DNA of 64,000 nt, taken from the NCBI RefSeq assembly GCF_000007345.1, contig NC_003552.1:868001-932000 (forward strand), in the 5' to 3' direction. The notes beneath the pieces were generated by a model. The model was given only the letters and a program-made list of their open reading frames with translations. It did not search any database and was not told the DNA's origin. This DNA comes from Methanosarcina acetivorans C2A (GTDB lineage: Archaea > Halobacteriota > Methanosarcinia > Methanosarcinales > Methanosarcinaceae). Of the stretch, positions 35,734-45,303 are shown piece after piece. How positions within the stretch are numbered: the stretch's first letter is position 1; each line of letters begins with the position of its first letter. The position numbers and the translations under genes are program-made.

Positions 35734-36126
35734 TCAGTAACTCGTTTTCCAGGCTCTATATTTTTCTAAGTCGTCTTTAATAAGGCTAAATGCAAAAGCA
35801 AGCACAGCCACATCATCCGCAAATCCGATTAAAGGAAGGAAATCCGGAGAGATGTCAATCGGACTTACCAGGTACAGAAGAGCGAATGTAATCACCAATG
35901 CCGTTTTCTTTGGAATCGGGTATTTCCCGTTGAAGGCAGCTGCTAACATTGAAAACAATAATTCCAGATAATACCAGATTTTCCTGGGATCTGCTCGGCG
36001 GTGATGAGTATCTCTTAGTTCTTCAGGAAAAGCCGTGCTGGTATCGGAAGCTTGATCCGGATTTTCATTAAATTGGTCAAGATTTGATCCAACTTTTTTC
36101 CTGCTGCTATTATAGATTTTAGCCAT
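35734..36126 (-). CDS. DUF1232 (YkvA-type) membrane-associated protein
   Basis: 130 residues. The C-terminal half, ALVITFALLYLVSPIDISPD then FLPLIGFADDVAVLAFAFSL, is the DUF1232 signature (yl-sPiDliPd--p-lG--DD). N-terminal 45 residues are polar. Two short hydrophobic stretches suggest membrane attachment. GGAGGATT lies before ATG 36126. Function unknown in all members. Confidence 0.88.
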   Translation of the reverse strand: MAKIYNSSRKKVGSNLDQFNENPDQASDTSTAFPEELRDTHHRRADPRKIWYYLELLFSMLAAAFNGKYPIPKKTALVITFALLYLVSPIDISPDFLPLIGFADDVAVLAFAFSLIKDDLEKYRAWKTSY

Positions 36127-36626
36127 GATAATCCTCCAATTTACGCTGGATTGTATATCGGGTCTCTTAAACTCTCAAATTGGATGCCTTTTCTCTTCTT
36201 TGTATCAACTAAGGCAATTAATGGTCTTTCCAGGAAAATAAATCAAACTTTGGCTCTTAGAAATCCTGACTTGTTGATCCTTATGAAAACAATTTTTATT
36301 AAGTCCCCCCTCTCGATTTCTGTCTAAAAATACATGTGCACTAAAATAATCGAGTATATATAAAAATAATGGTAATAGGATATTAAGTTTCTCTCAAAAT
36401 TTCTTTTCCATTCTTCAATTTTATATAAACTCAAATCCATTTTAATCGGGTGTAACAGATAAGTTTCACTGAAATATTCTTTACAGATGTCACTATGCCA
36501 GTAAACGATGAAATTTCCGAAATCTCATCCGAACTCAGGGAAGGGATGAACTTTAACAGATAATTAATTGAAAAATTTTAAAAATCCTTGAAAAGGATTT
36601 CTAATTTTTTATCTTTTATCCCGTTT
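36127..36626. other. 500-bp intergenic region with a short gene-fragment-like ORF
   Basis: AT-rich. TATA-like elements occur near 36355 and 36420. A plus-strand ORF of 22 codons (ATG 36495 to TAA 36563) reads MPVNDEISEISSELREGMNF, which looks like the start of a truncated protein, but no ribosome binding site is evident. No other gene seen. Confidence 0.3.
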
Positions 36627-37556
36627 TCACTGCGGGTCTTCTGCCACCCTCAAAACGATCTTTCCGCGCGTATGGTGGGTTTCACTCATCTCATGCGCCT
36701 TTTGGGCTTCGGAAAGAGGGAGTATTGTCGTTACAACTGGCTTGACCGGCTGTTCGTCTATTATGGCTGCGATTTGAGCGAGTTCTTCTCCGTCAGCCCG
36801 GGTCATGAGGGTTTGTGCATGTACTCCGTATTTTTCGGGAACCCCTTCCGGAATTCTCGCCACAGTACTTACAAGGAACCCACCGGGCTTCAACACTCCC
36901 CAGGACCTATCGAAGGTATCTCCCCCAATAGTATCCAGTACCACGTCCACCTTGCCAGCCGCATCCTCAAACCGCTGTTTTTTATAATCGATAAATTCGT
37001 CAGTCCCTATACTTTTCAAGAACTGCTTATTCTTCTCGGAAGCCGTGCCGATTACGTAAGCTCCTTTCCATCTGGCAAACTGTACGGCAAAGCTTCCAAC
37101 TCCGCCTGCGGCTCCGTGGATGAGGACCGACTGTCCTTTTTCGAGCCCTGCAATATCAAAGAGGGACTGCCAGGCAGCAAGTCCTGCGGTCGGAATTGCC
37201 GCACTTTCAACGAACCCGATACTTTTGGGTTTTCTTGCCACCTGTGCAGAATTGACAACCGTGTATTCGGCATAGCTTCCCTGCCCTATCGAGACTTTGG
37301 CAAAGACCTCTTCTCCGGGCTGGAAAGAGACTTCTCCCGGGCCCTGAGCATCTACAACACCTGCAACATCGATTCCCATAGTCATTGGCAAAGGCATTTC
37401 CCCTATCATGCCGCTGCGTATCTTCCAGTCCATGGGGTTGACCCCGGCTGCAATGATCCTGATCCTGATCTCTCCCGTACCAGGCTGAGGCTGCGGAATG
37501 TCCTCGTACTTCATAACCTCCTTTCCGCCAAACTCATGAATCCTTATTGCTTTCAT
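36627..37556 (-). CDS. NADP-dependent MDR oxidoreductase (quinone oxidoreductase-like)
   Basis: 309 residues. GroES-like domain with VNPMDWKIRSGM and MTMGIDVAGVVDAQGPGEVS; nucleotide-binding VLIHGAAGGVGSFAVQFARW; C-terminal EAQKAHEMSETHHTRGKIVL, the typical final motif. A strong GGAGGTGG precedes ATG 37556. Distinct from the MDR gene at 33519. It probably reduces quinones or reactive carbonyls. The region 37557-37867 upstream holds only AT-rich DNA and a short GTGAGTACCTGAG duplication. Confidence 0.9.
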   Translation of the reverse strand: MKAIRIHEFGGKEVMKYEDIPQPQPGTGEIRIRIIAAGVNPMDWKIRSGMIGEMPLPMTMGIDVAGVVDAQGPGEVSFQPGEEVFAKVSIGQGSYAEYTVVNSAQVARKPKSIGFVESAAIPTAGLAAWQSLFDIAGLEKGQSVLIHGAAGGVGSFAVQFARWKGAYVIGTASEKNKQFLKSIGTDEFIDYKKQRFEDAAGKVDVVLDTIGGDTFDRSWGVLKPGGFLVSTVARIPEGVPEKYGVHAQTLMTRADGEELAQIAAIIDEQPVKPVVTTILPLSEAQKAHEMSETHHTRGKIVLRVAEDPQ

Positions 37557-37867
37557 ATTTCCACCTCCAAAAAGATCCCTTTAACCGCTACCTATCCCCT
37601 TCTCCTGTCACAGGAATCCCCTTCATGCATTAACCTGTGAGCATCTGAGTACCTGTGAGTACCTGAGCCGGAGCTAACGGTTCTGACGTCCAGCTTTTTA
37701 CATAACCTGAGAACTTACCCCTTAACTGAGAAATTGTTCCCTCGTTACGATTGCTTTATTCTACTTTTTAATAATTTCCTCAGGTTCATGCTGCATTCAG
37801 TATATGCTCTGATAACGCAATACCTGAATAACGGGCTACTTGAATGCGGACGACTCGAATAGCGAAC

Positions 37868-38128
37868 TTATGCGCTTCCTGTATTTTCAGCAGCATGCAT
37901 GTATCCTATCGGGTATCCCGGATTTCTGAAATAATCAAAATTATCGACTATGCCGTCCCTGTACTTCCCACCGTTATTGAGGTTTATCTCCCCTTCTGTC
38001 AGGTCCGCTGGCAAATCCCCTGCTTCGGGGTCGGAACTTCCCATATACTTTATCCAAACTGTGTTTGCAGCCGGAAACACAAGAAATAAAACGAATACGA
38101 ATAGCAGCAAAGCTCTCTTTCCCTTCAA
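37868..38128 (-). CDS. small secreted protein of unknown function
   Basis: 86 residues starting at TTG 38128, with GGGGAG (38140-38135 on the minus strand) at ideal spacing. Residues 5-22 form a hydrophobic signal segment (ALLLFVFVLFLVFPAANTVW), followed by an acidic mature part, EAGDLPADLTEGEINLNNGG, and a tail with aromatic residues. No family recognised. The AT-rich 38129-38554 upstream holds no other gene. Confidence 0.6.
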   Translation of the reverse strand: MKGKRALLLFVFVLFLVFPAANTVWIKYMGSSDPEAGDLPADLTEGEINLNNGGKYRDGIVDNFDYFRNPGYPIGYMHAAENTGSA

Positions 38129-38554
38129 ATTAACTCCCCACCATCTATTTATATTCTAATTATTGTATTTTAACTTTCCCTGTTTTTCCTAAAAAATGTT
38201 AAATAATTCCATACTTGCTTAAATTTTTAGTAAAATTGGAACATTATAAATCAAGACGGTAGGAACCATGTTTATTCCCAAAACAACTTCTTTAAATTTG
38301 AATTAATTTTGTATATCCACCCTATTTTGCTTAAATTCCAATAAAATTTAAAATATGGGTGTCCGAGCTTAAAACGTAGCCTTTTATACAAATAAGCGCA
38401 GCGAAGATTCATCTTCGTAATCCGGATAAGAGTTAAGTCTTAAAATTTTAAGATGGTAATGGTATTTGTGATACGGTTTACTATCCGGGTAGAGGATACA
38501 TTGATTTCTTTCCTTTTACAGGTTCTATTTAATGTTCCTTCAACCTCCTCTTTT

Positions 38555-39094
38555 TTATTTTTGATTTTCCTCAAGGAACTTTTGCAGCCAAACAATATCA
38601 AAATAGTACCCAAACTTGGTCCCGACTTCCCGGAACTTCCCACATTCAATAAAACCGTGTTTCAGATGAAAGTTCAGGCTGGCCTCATTCTTTGAGGACA
38701 CGTTTGCAAGGAGGCTTCTCATTTTTTTCTCGCGGGCTTCCGTGCAGAGTTTGTCCAGCATCCTTGACCCGAGCCCTTTTCTTGTGTGGCCGGGCAGGAT
38801 GAAATAAGAAACCACTCCTGTGTGCCGGAAATTCGGGAACGGGAAATATGGTCTGAGGGTCCCTATTCCTATTATTTTGCCCCTTTCTTCAATAACGTAA
38901 AAAGGAAAGTACTCATTTTCATCCTCTTCTTTTTCACTCTGGACAGCTTGAAAAAACTCAGGTCCAACAGAAGTTTCGAGATAGGCTGCAAAACTATTTT
39001 CCACATAATAGTTAAAGACCTCAAGCATTCCGGAGATGTCTTCGGCTGTGGCCTCTCTGATCAAATACTTCTCGGAATTTTTGCTTCCTTGCAT
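38555..39094 (-). CDS. GNAT-family N-acetyltransferase
   Basis: 179 residues. Resembles the phosphinothricin acetyltransferase group: YLIREATAEDISGMLEVFNY at the N-terminus, the acetyl-CoA loop VVSYFILPGHTRKGLGSRML, and ASLNFHLKHGFIECGKFREV with the final KFGYYFDIVWLQK. It transfers an acetyl group to an amine. No partner gene near it. Confidence 0.9.
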   Translation of the reverse strand: MQGSKNSEKYLIREATAEDISGMLEVFNYYVENSFAAYLETSVGPEFFQAVQSEKEEDENEYFPFYVIEERGKIIGIGTLRPYFPFPNFRHTGVVSYFILPGHTRKGLGSRMLDKLCTEAREKKMRSLLANVSSKNEASLNFHLKHGFIECGKFREVGTKFGYYFDIVWLQKFLEENQK

Positions 39095-39220
39095 ATATTA
39101 GTAGTCTGGGAATTTGTATTTAAATTTTTTTTGTTAGTTCTCGCCCCTCCCTCAAAAAATCTAATTAGTGACAAACATTTGAATATAGAATCAAGGTTTG
39201 AAAGATGGGTTATTGAGCAA

Positions 39221-39310
39221 GAAAGGAATACTGGACCAGTGAAAGGAATACTGACTCAGTGAAAAAGGACTACTAAATCAGTGAAAAAGGACTACTAAAT
39301 CAGTGAAAAA
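39221..39310. repeat. 20/22-bp tandem repeats
   Basis: Two 20-bp units (GAAAGGAATACTGACTCAGT type, at 39221 and 39241) and two identical 22-bp units (GAAAAAGGACTACTAAATCA+GT at 39261 and 39283) in line, with the start of a fifth. The rest of 39095-39758 is AT-rich and shows no gene. Confidence 0.85.
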
Positions 39311-39758
39311 GAAGTGTTGGATTTCTCAGATGGGGCGCGGAATTTTTTAGAATCTGTGCCTTAAACTTTGCGGTAGAAGGGGATTTATTTATTCACATCT
39401 CTATATTTTATTATACCTGGAGCTGTGTCTGAGATTTTTCTCCCAAAATCCAAAGGTCGTAGCGTATCGTTTTTGAGCGCCGAACCGTGTTTGTTCTGGA
39501 TATTTATCATGATTTATATTTATAATTATTTTTCAGTGCGAATATATTTATATACTTATGCTATTCTACTATTCCTTGCAGGTAATTTCCAATCCAGGAC
39601 CTGCATTTCAGACCGGATTTTGATGATGTTAATGGGGCATCAGAATCCAAGAGGGCTGAAAAAATTATTTCTTAATGACTCAGGGAAGATCCAGCCCTGA
39701 AAATAAAAACAGGAGAAAAATAATTTTCTCAATATATTTTTACAGAAGTGAAAAATAG

Positions 39759-40814
39759 ATGTTCCTGAATAAAAACAGAATTGTAGAAAAAATCTGTGAA
39801 CTTCCGACCACCCTTGGAGACATCTCTGAAAGCATCTTCGGAGGCATCAGCACCAAAAACGGTTTGCTGCACAGGCTTACCGTTCCCGAAGGAAGTGATT
39901 CTGACTCGCTTTATCTTTGTGAGGGTCTCTGTAAACCAGTATTTTTAGAGCCTGAACTTGTTTATCCCTATGTCTCAGGCATATTTTCCGAAAAATTTGC
40001 ATTTAACTCCTCCCCTTACCGCTTTATGCTTCCTTATGAGTTTTCGGACAGGGACAGCAGGAAAGAGTGCAGAGTAATCCCTCCAGAAGAGCTGAAAATC
40101 AGGTTCCCTATGGCATACGGAAGGGTCCTGGAATTCAAAAATCAGTTCGCTCACGACGACTCTCCACTTGACTCTGCAGAATACTATAGTGTAAGAGGCA
40201 GGAAACTTCTTGAGCACCTTGGCACTCCGAAGATCATTGCTACCGAAGGATACCACTTGCAGGCAGCCTATGACACATCTGGAAACCATGTATTTAAGAA
40301 CGGCTGTGGGGTTGTCCTTAAAGAACCGGAAAAATACCCTTATGTAACTGCAGTCCTTAACAGCCAGATTGCCAGACTTTTCCCCTCGGTCTGTGAGTCT
40401 GAAATGCTGTACTCAGGCTCTGCAACCCCCGCAGCAATGAAACGCTTCCCGATCGTATTCCCGGAAGACAGGCTGACCGAGGACCTGATTACCAGCATCT
40501 CCGGTTATCTGATGTTCCTCAACCGGCAGAAGAACGCGAGCTATGCTGTGGGTTGGCTTGATGAGCTTACGGGCTTCTATGAGCAGATCTCAAACCTTCT
40601 GGTTATGGATGCCTACTTTGGAAACGGCATTGACCCGAAACTTCTGAATGCTCTTGAAGATAATATCCACCCGTATGCAGGAGATATGGAATTTGAAAGC
40701 AGTGACAGCCTTTTGAGTGTACTTTATTACATAAAGCAGAGGATCTCCGATACCTCAAACTTCAAAAAGTACGCCTTTGACACTGAATTCCCCGGAATTC
40801 TCAGCTTCCTTTAA
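39759..40814 (+). CDS. TaqI-like specificity-domain protein without methyltransferase part
   Basis: 351 residues. Begins LGDISESIFGGISTKNGLLH, resembling the start of TaqI/Eco57I-like target-recognition domains ('l-di---i-qGi-tG-N--f'); later ATEGYHLQAAYDTSGNHVFK and YPYVTAVLNSQIARLFPSVC with PAAMKRFPIVFP match the 'N---lN---lNS-l--f' and 'l---pip' blocks of such domains. No SAM-binding or NPPY motif exists in it or beside it. It may be a stand-alone DNA-binding protein or what remains of a modification enzyme. The frame is intact and well conserved in codon use. GAAGTGA lies before ATG 39759. Confidence 0.6.
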   Translation: MFLNKNRIVEKICELPTTLGDISESIFGGISTKNGLLHRLTVPEGSDSDSLYLCEGLCKPVFLEPELVYPYVSGIFSEKFAFNSSPYRFMLPYEFSDRDSRKECRVIPPEELKIRFPMAYGRVLEFKNQFAHDDSPLDSAEYYSVRGRKLLEHLGTPKIIATEGYHLQAAYDTSGNHVFKNGCGVVLKEPEKYPYVTAVLNSQIARLFPSVCESEMLYSGSATPAAMKRFPIVFPEDRLTEDLITSISGYLMFLNRQKNASYAVGWLDELTGFYEQISNLLVMDAYFGNGIDPKLLNALEDNIHPYAGDMEFESSDSLLSVLYYIKQRISDTSNFKKYAFDTEFPGILSFL

Positions 40815-40822
40815 ACAGGAAA

Positions 40823-40873
40823 GGCTCTGGATTGCCTCTTATTTGAGGTTTCATTCAGAGCCCTTTGTTTTTC
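40823..40873 (+). terminator. strong hairpin terminator
   Basis: GGCTCTG (40823-40829) pairs with CAGAGCC (40856-40862), with an inner CCTC/GAGG stem, followed by CTTTGTTTTTCCG. Confidence 0.75.
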
Positions 40874-40965
40874 CGTTTTTCTTTTTAATCCGGGTTTTTC
40901 TTCTCACTGTAGTTTTTTCGTGCACTTTATCCTTCATTATTTTACATTTAGATTTTTATGAAAAA

Positions 40966-40976
40966 TTTTATATATG
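40966..40976 (+). promoter_or_regulatory. TATA box in the 40.8-42.0 kb gap
   Basis: TTTTATATATG at 40966-40976 is a near-ideal archaeal TATA box. Transcription from it would begin near 41000. Only a short ORF lies downstream, so a small RNA or small protein is possible. Confidence 0.5.
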
Positions 40977-41020
40977 TCCACCTTTTTTAAACCATGGGGT
41001 AAAAGTGCTCTCAGGGCCGA

Positions 41021-41221
41021 ATGGCAGTTTTTCCAGTTGGAATCACCGAGCCCGTGAAAGATTCAGGTCTTTGCTGTGCAGAAGGATTAATTTTCTCTGG
41101 CTCCGGATGCTGCGGGAGCATGAAGATCAATCCTGAAAGGTTATTTCCCTCCTTAATGTTCGAAAATTTTAACGAAAAATCAGCCCTGAGAGAATTTTTA
41201 ACCTTTGCAGTGCCGGATTAA
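41021..41221 (+). CDS. possible small Cys-containing protein (doubtful)
   Basis: 66 codons, ATG 41021 to TAA 41219-41221, product beginning MAVFPVGITEPVKDSGLCCA then GLIFSGSGCCGSMKI. Two CC pairs are notable. It lies 45 bases after a good TATA box, but there is no clear ribosome binding site and another frame is also open here. The rest of 41222-41970 is AT-rich, with no gene that I can support. Confidence 0.25.
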   Translation: MAVFPVGITEPVKDSGLCCAEGLIFSGSGCCGSMKINPERLFPSLMFENFNEKSALREFLTFAVPD

Positions 41222-41859
41222 AAGGTTGCTTATAGAAGCTAATAAGTGAGGTCAAGTTCCTTGGATTTTTTTCTCTACGGGATTGTATCCGTTTTTCGGG
41301 CAATGAAAAGTTTATCCTGAACATTCATTTTTCTTAAATTGATACCGGAAGGATACCCTGAAGTTAATATTTTCAAACCTGGCCCCCTACATGTGTTATA
41401 TACACAGAAAAGGAGCCTGCATGTCAGATCACATGTTAAAATGGTTTATTTCCATTTTTCTTCTTTGACATGAAAGTCATTTCATTTACTTTCATTATAT
41501 GGGCTTGTTATTTGAAGAATATCATGTGCGTTTTTTCGAATTTGCATTTGGAACCAAACTTATGCAGAGTATCTTCTAAACAGCACATAATATAATAAGA
41601 ATAAAAGTTATAATGTATGCTTAATAAGAAGAAAGATTATAATGTGTAGGGCTATCTAGCACAAAATTTAAAGATGCGAGCCCCGGTTAAAAGGAATATT
41701 CTCAGGTAATAAAAGTAAGAGAACTCTGGAAAACTTATGGATTTTCAATGCTGGTTAACCTGCCAATAGTAAAGGGCCTGCATATGCCTCTAAACATTCC
41801 GGATAAATATATATCGCGGGAGGTGCCCGGTAACATTTCCTCCTGATCTCTGATCCATA

Positions 41860-41870
41860 AATTTATATAG
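41860..41870 (+). promoter_or_regulatory. TATA box upstream of the 7TM kinase
   Basis: AATTTATATAG at 41860-41870, about 100 bases upstream of the ribosome-binding-site-like GGAAGGT at 41958-41964. Confidence 0.45.
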
Positions 41871-41997
41871 ATAGTATTTGTGTACTATTAAGACGTCTGA
41901 TGTTTTTTTTATTTTTATTTCCTGACTCTCCCGATTCTCTATCAATAATTGAAAAAAGGAAGGTAGTCTTATCAGCCTGCAAATCCACACCACTGCG

Positions 41998-43701
41998 TTG
42001 CCCTATATGGGGGTATTAATCTTTTCAGGGCTTATATCTACCTCACTTGCAGTCAGGGCATATAAAGTCTTTAATTCTCGCAGTTTGCCTTTTTCAAAAT
42101 ATTTTGTATTGAGTATGCTCTGTATGGCTCTCTGGTCAGTGAATTATGCCTTTGAAATCGGATTCGTTGATCTTGAGTATAAGTATCTATTTGCTCGTTT
42201 CCAGTACCTCGGGATTGCCTTTGTTCCCGTAACCTGGTTTTTATTTGCAGCTGAATACACCGGGGTGTGCAGACAATTTGCACGAAAGTATGAAAAACCG
42301 CTTTTTATTTTTCCCGTAATTGCAGTTCTGTTGATGCTTACAAACAGCCTTCATGGGCTGTACTTCGAAGGTTACTATCTTGACTTCTCAGGAGGCTTTC
42401 CTCTCCTTATATTCAAGCATGGGGCTTTTTTCTGGATCTTTTATGTCTACTCCTTTGTTCTGATCCTTGCAGGAGTTTTTTTCTTTTTCCGGCAGTTTGT
42501 CCGCCTTACCACCCCTTACGGGACCCAGGCAGCCATTGCCCTTTCGGCAGCCTGTATCCCGGTGATTGGAAATATACTGCACGTAGGAGATGTAGGGCCC
42601 TTTGAATTCTTTGATCCGACTCCCTTTTCCTTTGCAATAACCGGCTTAATCCTCTTCTGGGGAACAATCGAACATGAGTTCCTTAACATTATCCCGGTTG
42701 CCAGGCAGAGTGTGATAGAGTCAATGAACGACGGATATATTGTTGTGGATCTTTCAAACTCTATAATGGATATCAATAAAGCAGCCCTTGAACTTGCCGG
42801 AAAAGAAAGAAAAGAGGTTCTGGGGACAAACATGAATGGGCTTTTCAAAGAAGGAGTGGAGGTTTTGGGTAACTCTTCCGAGGGAAGTTTAGGCAGGGAA
42901 ATTTCCCTCCAGATCGGTCTGGAAACTAAGTTCTTCTCCGTCAGTGTCAGTCCCCTTCAGACAAGGGATGATGAAGACGGCAAGCTGGTAATGATCCACG
43001 ATATCACGGAGATCTACCGTTACCAGGAAGCTTTGAAACAGGCAAACAAGAAGATAAACCTCATGAGCAATATTACCAGACACGATATTCTTAATCAGGT
43101 GAATGTACTTTCAGGATACACCGAGCTGATCTCGGAAACGCTTCCTCCCGAAGTAAAAGGAGACCTCAGGATCTCAAAATACCTCAGAAATCTTAACAAA
43201 GGCATCGAAACAGTCCACAACCAGATCATTTTTACAAAGGACTATCAGGAACTTGGAGTTGTTTCTCCTACATGGCAGTCTATAAGCAGCCTTGCAAAAG
43301 AAGCTGCTTTTGCCTTTTCCGGGCAGGGGCTGAAGTTTTCCATAGAGGATAACGGGCTTGAAGTATATGCCGACCCTCTGCTCAAAAAAGCTTTTTACAA
43401 CCTGTTTGACAATGCAAGAGCCCATGGGGATCACGTCAGCGAGATTGATGTAAGCTCTCATATAGTCGGGGAGAGTGTTGTGATCGAAGTAAAGGATAAC
43501 GGTATAGGGGTTTCTCCTGTCATGAAAGAACTTATTTTTGAGAAATCCGTGGGTAGAAATACAGGACTTGGGCTTTTCCTCGTCCGAGGCATTCTTTCCA
43601 TTACAGGCATGGAAATTACTGAGACTGGAATCGAAGGGGAAGGTGCAAGATTTGAAATCAAAGTCCCTCCCGGGAACTGGCGTAGAGTCCCGCCTAAATA
43701 A
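41998..43701 (+). CDS. 7TM-domain sensor histidine kinase with PAS
   Basis: 567 residues from TTG 41998. N-terminal seven hydrophobic helices (about 5-225) of the histidine-kinase 7TM sensor type, PAS domain (about 240-345, SVIESMNDGYIVVDLSNSIM), dimerisation helix with phospho-acceptor His in NITRHDILNQVNVLSGYTEL, and HATPase (NLFDNARAHGD; VKDNGIGVSPV; GRNTGLGLFLVRGIL). The start is uncertain: the only good ribosome binding site, GGAAGGT 41958-41964, lies 33 bases before the TTG. The frame is open back to 41953, and residues SLQIHTTALPYMG would fit the usual N-terminus, but only ATC 41971 or CTG 41977 are available. No adjacent response regulator. Confidence 0.9.
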   Translation: MPYMGVLIFSGLISTSLAVRAYKVFNSRSLPFSKYFVLSMLCMALWSVNYAFEIGFVDLEYKYLFARFQYLGIAFVPVTWFLFAAEYTGVCRQFARKYEKPLFIFPVIAVLLMLTNSLHGLYFEGYYLDFSGGFPLLIFKHGAFFWIFYVYSFVLILAGVFFFFRQFVRLTTPYGTQAAIALSAACIPVIGNILHVGDVGPFEFFDPTPFSFAITGLILFWGTIEHEFLNIIPVARQSVIESMNDGYIVVDLSNSIMDINKAALELAGKERKEVLGTNMNGLFKEGVEVLGNSSEGSLGREISLQIGLETKFFSVSVSPLQTRDDEDGKLVMIHDITEIYRYQEALKQANKKINLMSNITRHDILNQVNVLSGYTELISETLPPEVKGDLRISKYLRNLNKGIETVHNQIIFTKDYQELGVVSPTWQSISSLAKEAAFAFSGQGLKFSIEDNGLEVYADPLLKKAFYNLFDNARAHGDHVSEIDVSSHIVGESVVIEVKDNGIGVSPVMKELIFEKSVGRNTGLGLFLVRGILSITGMEITETGIEGEGARFEIKVPPGNWRRVPPK

Positions 43702-43740
43702 CCGGGCTAAAACGGGAATTTTTCGGACTGAAAAATAATC

Positions 43741-44111
43741 TTAAAAAAAGTCTTCACCACATATTTTCAGTACATCCAAAAATATGCAGAAAGGAGACTT
43801 CAAGAAATTAAGCATACCCGAATAGGCCATAAATGCAGTTGACAGTACCAGTATCAAAGTTGCAATCACAACCATGATCAGCAGTTTACTTTCCCGTTTG
43901 TTAAATTTTTCGGGTTTTTCCTTGCTGTCGAGGAATGCTCCCAGACTTACCCCGGCTACAATCCCTACTGCAATGCCTGTAGCTGTCCCTTCCATAGTAC
44001 TGCCCAGAGCCCAAGAATAAAAGCTCCATAAAGGCTTCCGACGGCGGCACCTATGGAAAAGGCAATTACTACCCACCGTTTCTCTTTTTTAAGCTCATAT
44101 TGTTTTCCCAT
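43741..44111 (-). pseudogene. small membrane protein, frameshifted
   Basis: ATG 44111-44109 begins MGKQYELKKEKRWVVIAFSI then GAAVGSLYGAFI, a polar start and a glycine-rich helix. The frame then ends at TAG, but the continuation ALGSTMEGTATGIAVGIVAG, VSLGAFLDSKEKPEKFNKRE and a final helix LLIMVVIATLILVLSTAFMA lie in another frame down to 43741. A single indel near 44020 explains it. The intact form would be a three-helix membrane protein of about 120 residues; family not recognised. Confidence 0.6.
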
Positions 44112-44277
44112 TTTTTTCTCACCCGCAGTTTCTACATACTTGTGTGAAGTTTCTTAATTTATATTTTTTATATTTGTTTTTATTATATTATAATAACAAG
44201 TTTTTCAATAATACTTCTTTGAGTTGACAGCTGACTCTCAACGTTCGTAATACCTCTTCATTATGTCTGGTGAAACT

Positions 44278-45303
44278 ATGAGTGAATTTACCCTGAATAA
44301 AAGATTTGAAAAGGCGCTAAAAGGTGGACCCACGGATCTGATTCCTGTCTGTTCCGTAACCCAAACAGGCACTGTGGAACTCATGGAAATGACAGGCGCT
44401 TACTGGCCTCAGGCTAACTACGATGCTCTCAAAATGGCGGACCTTGCCCTGGCAGGGTACAAGCTTGCAGGTTTTGAAAACGTTCGCTGTCCTTTCTGCA
44501 CCACAGTGCTTGCCGAAACCCTGGGCTGTACGGTAGCTGAAGGCAGTATAGATATACAACCTTATGTTACGGACTTTCCATGCAAGAAAAAGAAAGATGT
44601 AAAGGATATTACGATCCCGGGCTCGCTCCTTGAAAGCAGGCGGACCTCGGTAGTCCTGGACGCGGTTGGAATCCTGAAAGAACGTGTAGGAGAAGATGTG
44701 CCTGTTGTCGCAGGACTTGTGGGGCCTGCCGGACTTGCTTCCATGCTTGCGGGCATGAAAAATTACCTTATGTGGTTCGTGACAAATCCCGAGCTTGTTG
44801 AGGAACTGATGGGAGTTCTGACCGAAGCCTGTATCGAATACGCAAAAGGCTTGCTGGAGCGCGGGGCAGATGCCGTAACCCTTATAGACTCCGAAGCCGG
44901 CCCTGATATTATTGCCCCTCAGATGTTTGAGACCTCGGTTTTACCCCTCTACAGGAAGTTCTGCAGGGAGGTTCCGGGTTTGAAAATCCTCCATATGTGT
45001 GGGGATGCAACGTTTGTCCTTGATCCTCTGGCAGATGCAGGGTTTGAGGGCATAAGCATTGAAGAGAAAGTGGGGGTCAGTTTTGCAAAAGGAATTGTGG
45101 GGAGCCGGGTATGTCTGATAGGCAACGTCTCTCCTTCCGACACCCTGCTGGCAAAAGGGCCCGAAGAGGTTATAATCGAAGCCAGGGCATGCCTTGAAGA
45201 CGGGATCGATATCCTTGCCCCGGGTTGCGGGCTTGCTCCCCATACGCCGCTTGAAAATATAAAAGCGCTTTTCAGGGCAAGGGATGAGTTCTATTCATTG
45301 TGA
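44278..45303 (+). CDS. methylcobamide:coenzyme M methyltransferase (MtaA/MtbA family)
   Basis: 341 residues from ATG 44278, preceded by GGTGA; the upstream ATG 44263 lacks a ribosome binding site and family members begin at the equivalent of MSEFTLNKRFEKAL. Uroporphyrinogen decarboxylase fold. Zinc ligands in LKILHMCGDAT (His-x-Cys) and LAPGCGLAPHT (Cys). SVTQTGTVELMEMTGAYWP is very characteristic of MtaA/MtbA. It moves the methyl group from a methylated corrinoid protein to coenzyme M in methylotrophic methanogenesis. No corrinoid protein or substrate methyltransferase gene is adjacent, so the methyl donor (methanol, methylamine or methylthiol) cannot be settled. Its 3' end overlaps the convergent exporter gene. 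Confidence 0.88.
   Translation: MSEFTLNKRFEKALKGGPTDLIPVCSVTQTGTVELMEMTGAYWPQANYDALKMADLALAGYKLAGFENVRCPFCTTVLAETLGCTVAEGSIDIQPYVTDFPCKKKKDVKDITIPGSLLESRRTSVVLDAVGILKERVGEDVPVVAGLVGPAGLASMLAGMKNYLMWFVTNPELVEELMGVLTEACIEYAKGLLERGADAVTLIDSEAGPDIIAPQMFETSVLPLYRKFCREVPGLKILHMCGDATFVLDPLADAGFEGISIEEKVGVSFAKGIVGSRVCLIGNVSPSDTLLAKGPEEVIIEARACLEDGIDILAPGCGLAPHTPLENIKALFRARDEFYSL

Noticed and set aside
36588-37640. 350-residue plus-strand ORF
   Set aside because: Antisense shadow of the clearly recognisable MDR oxidoreductase at 36627-37556.
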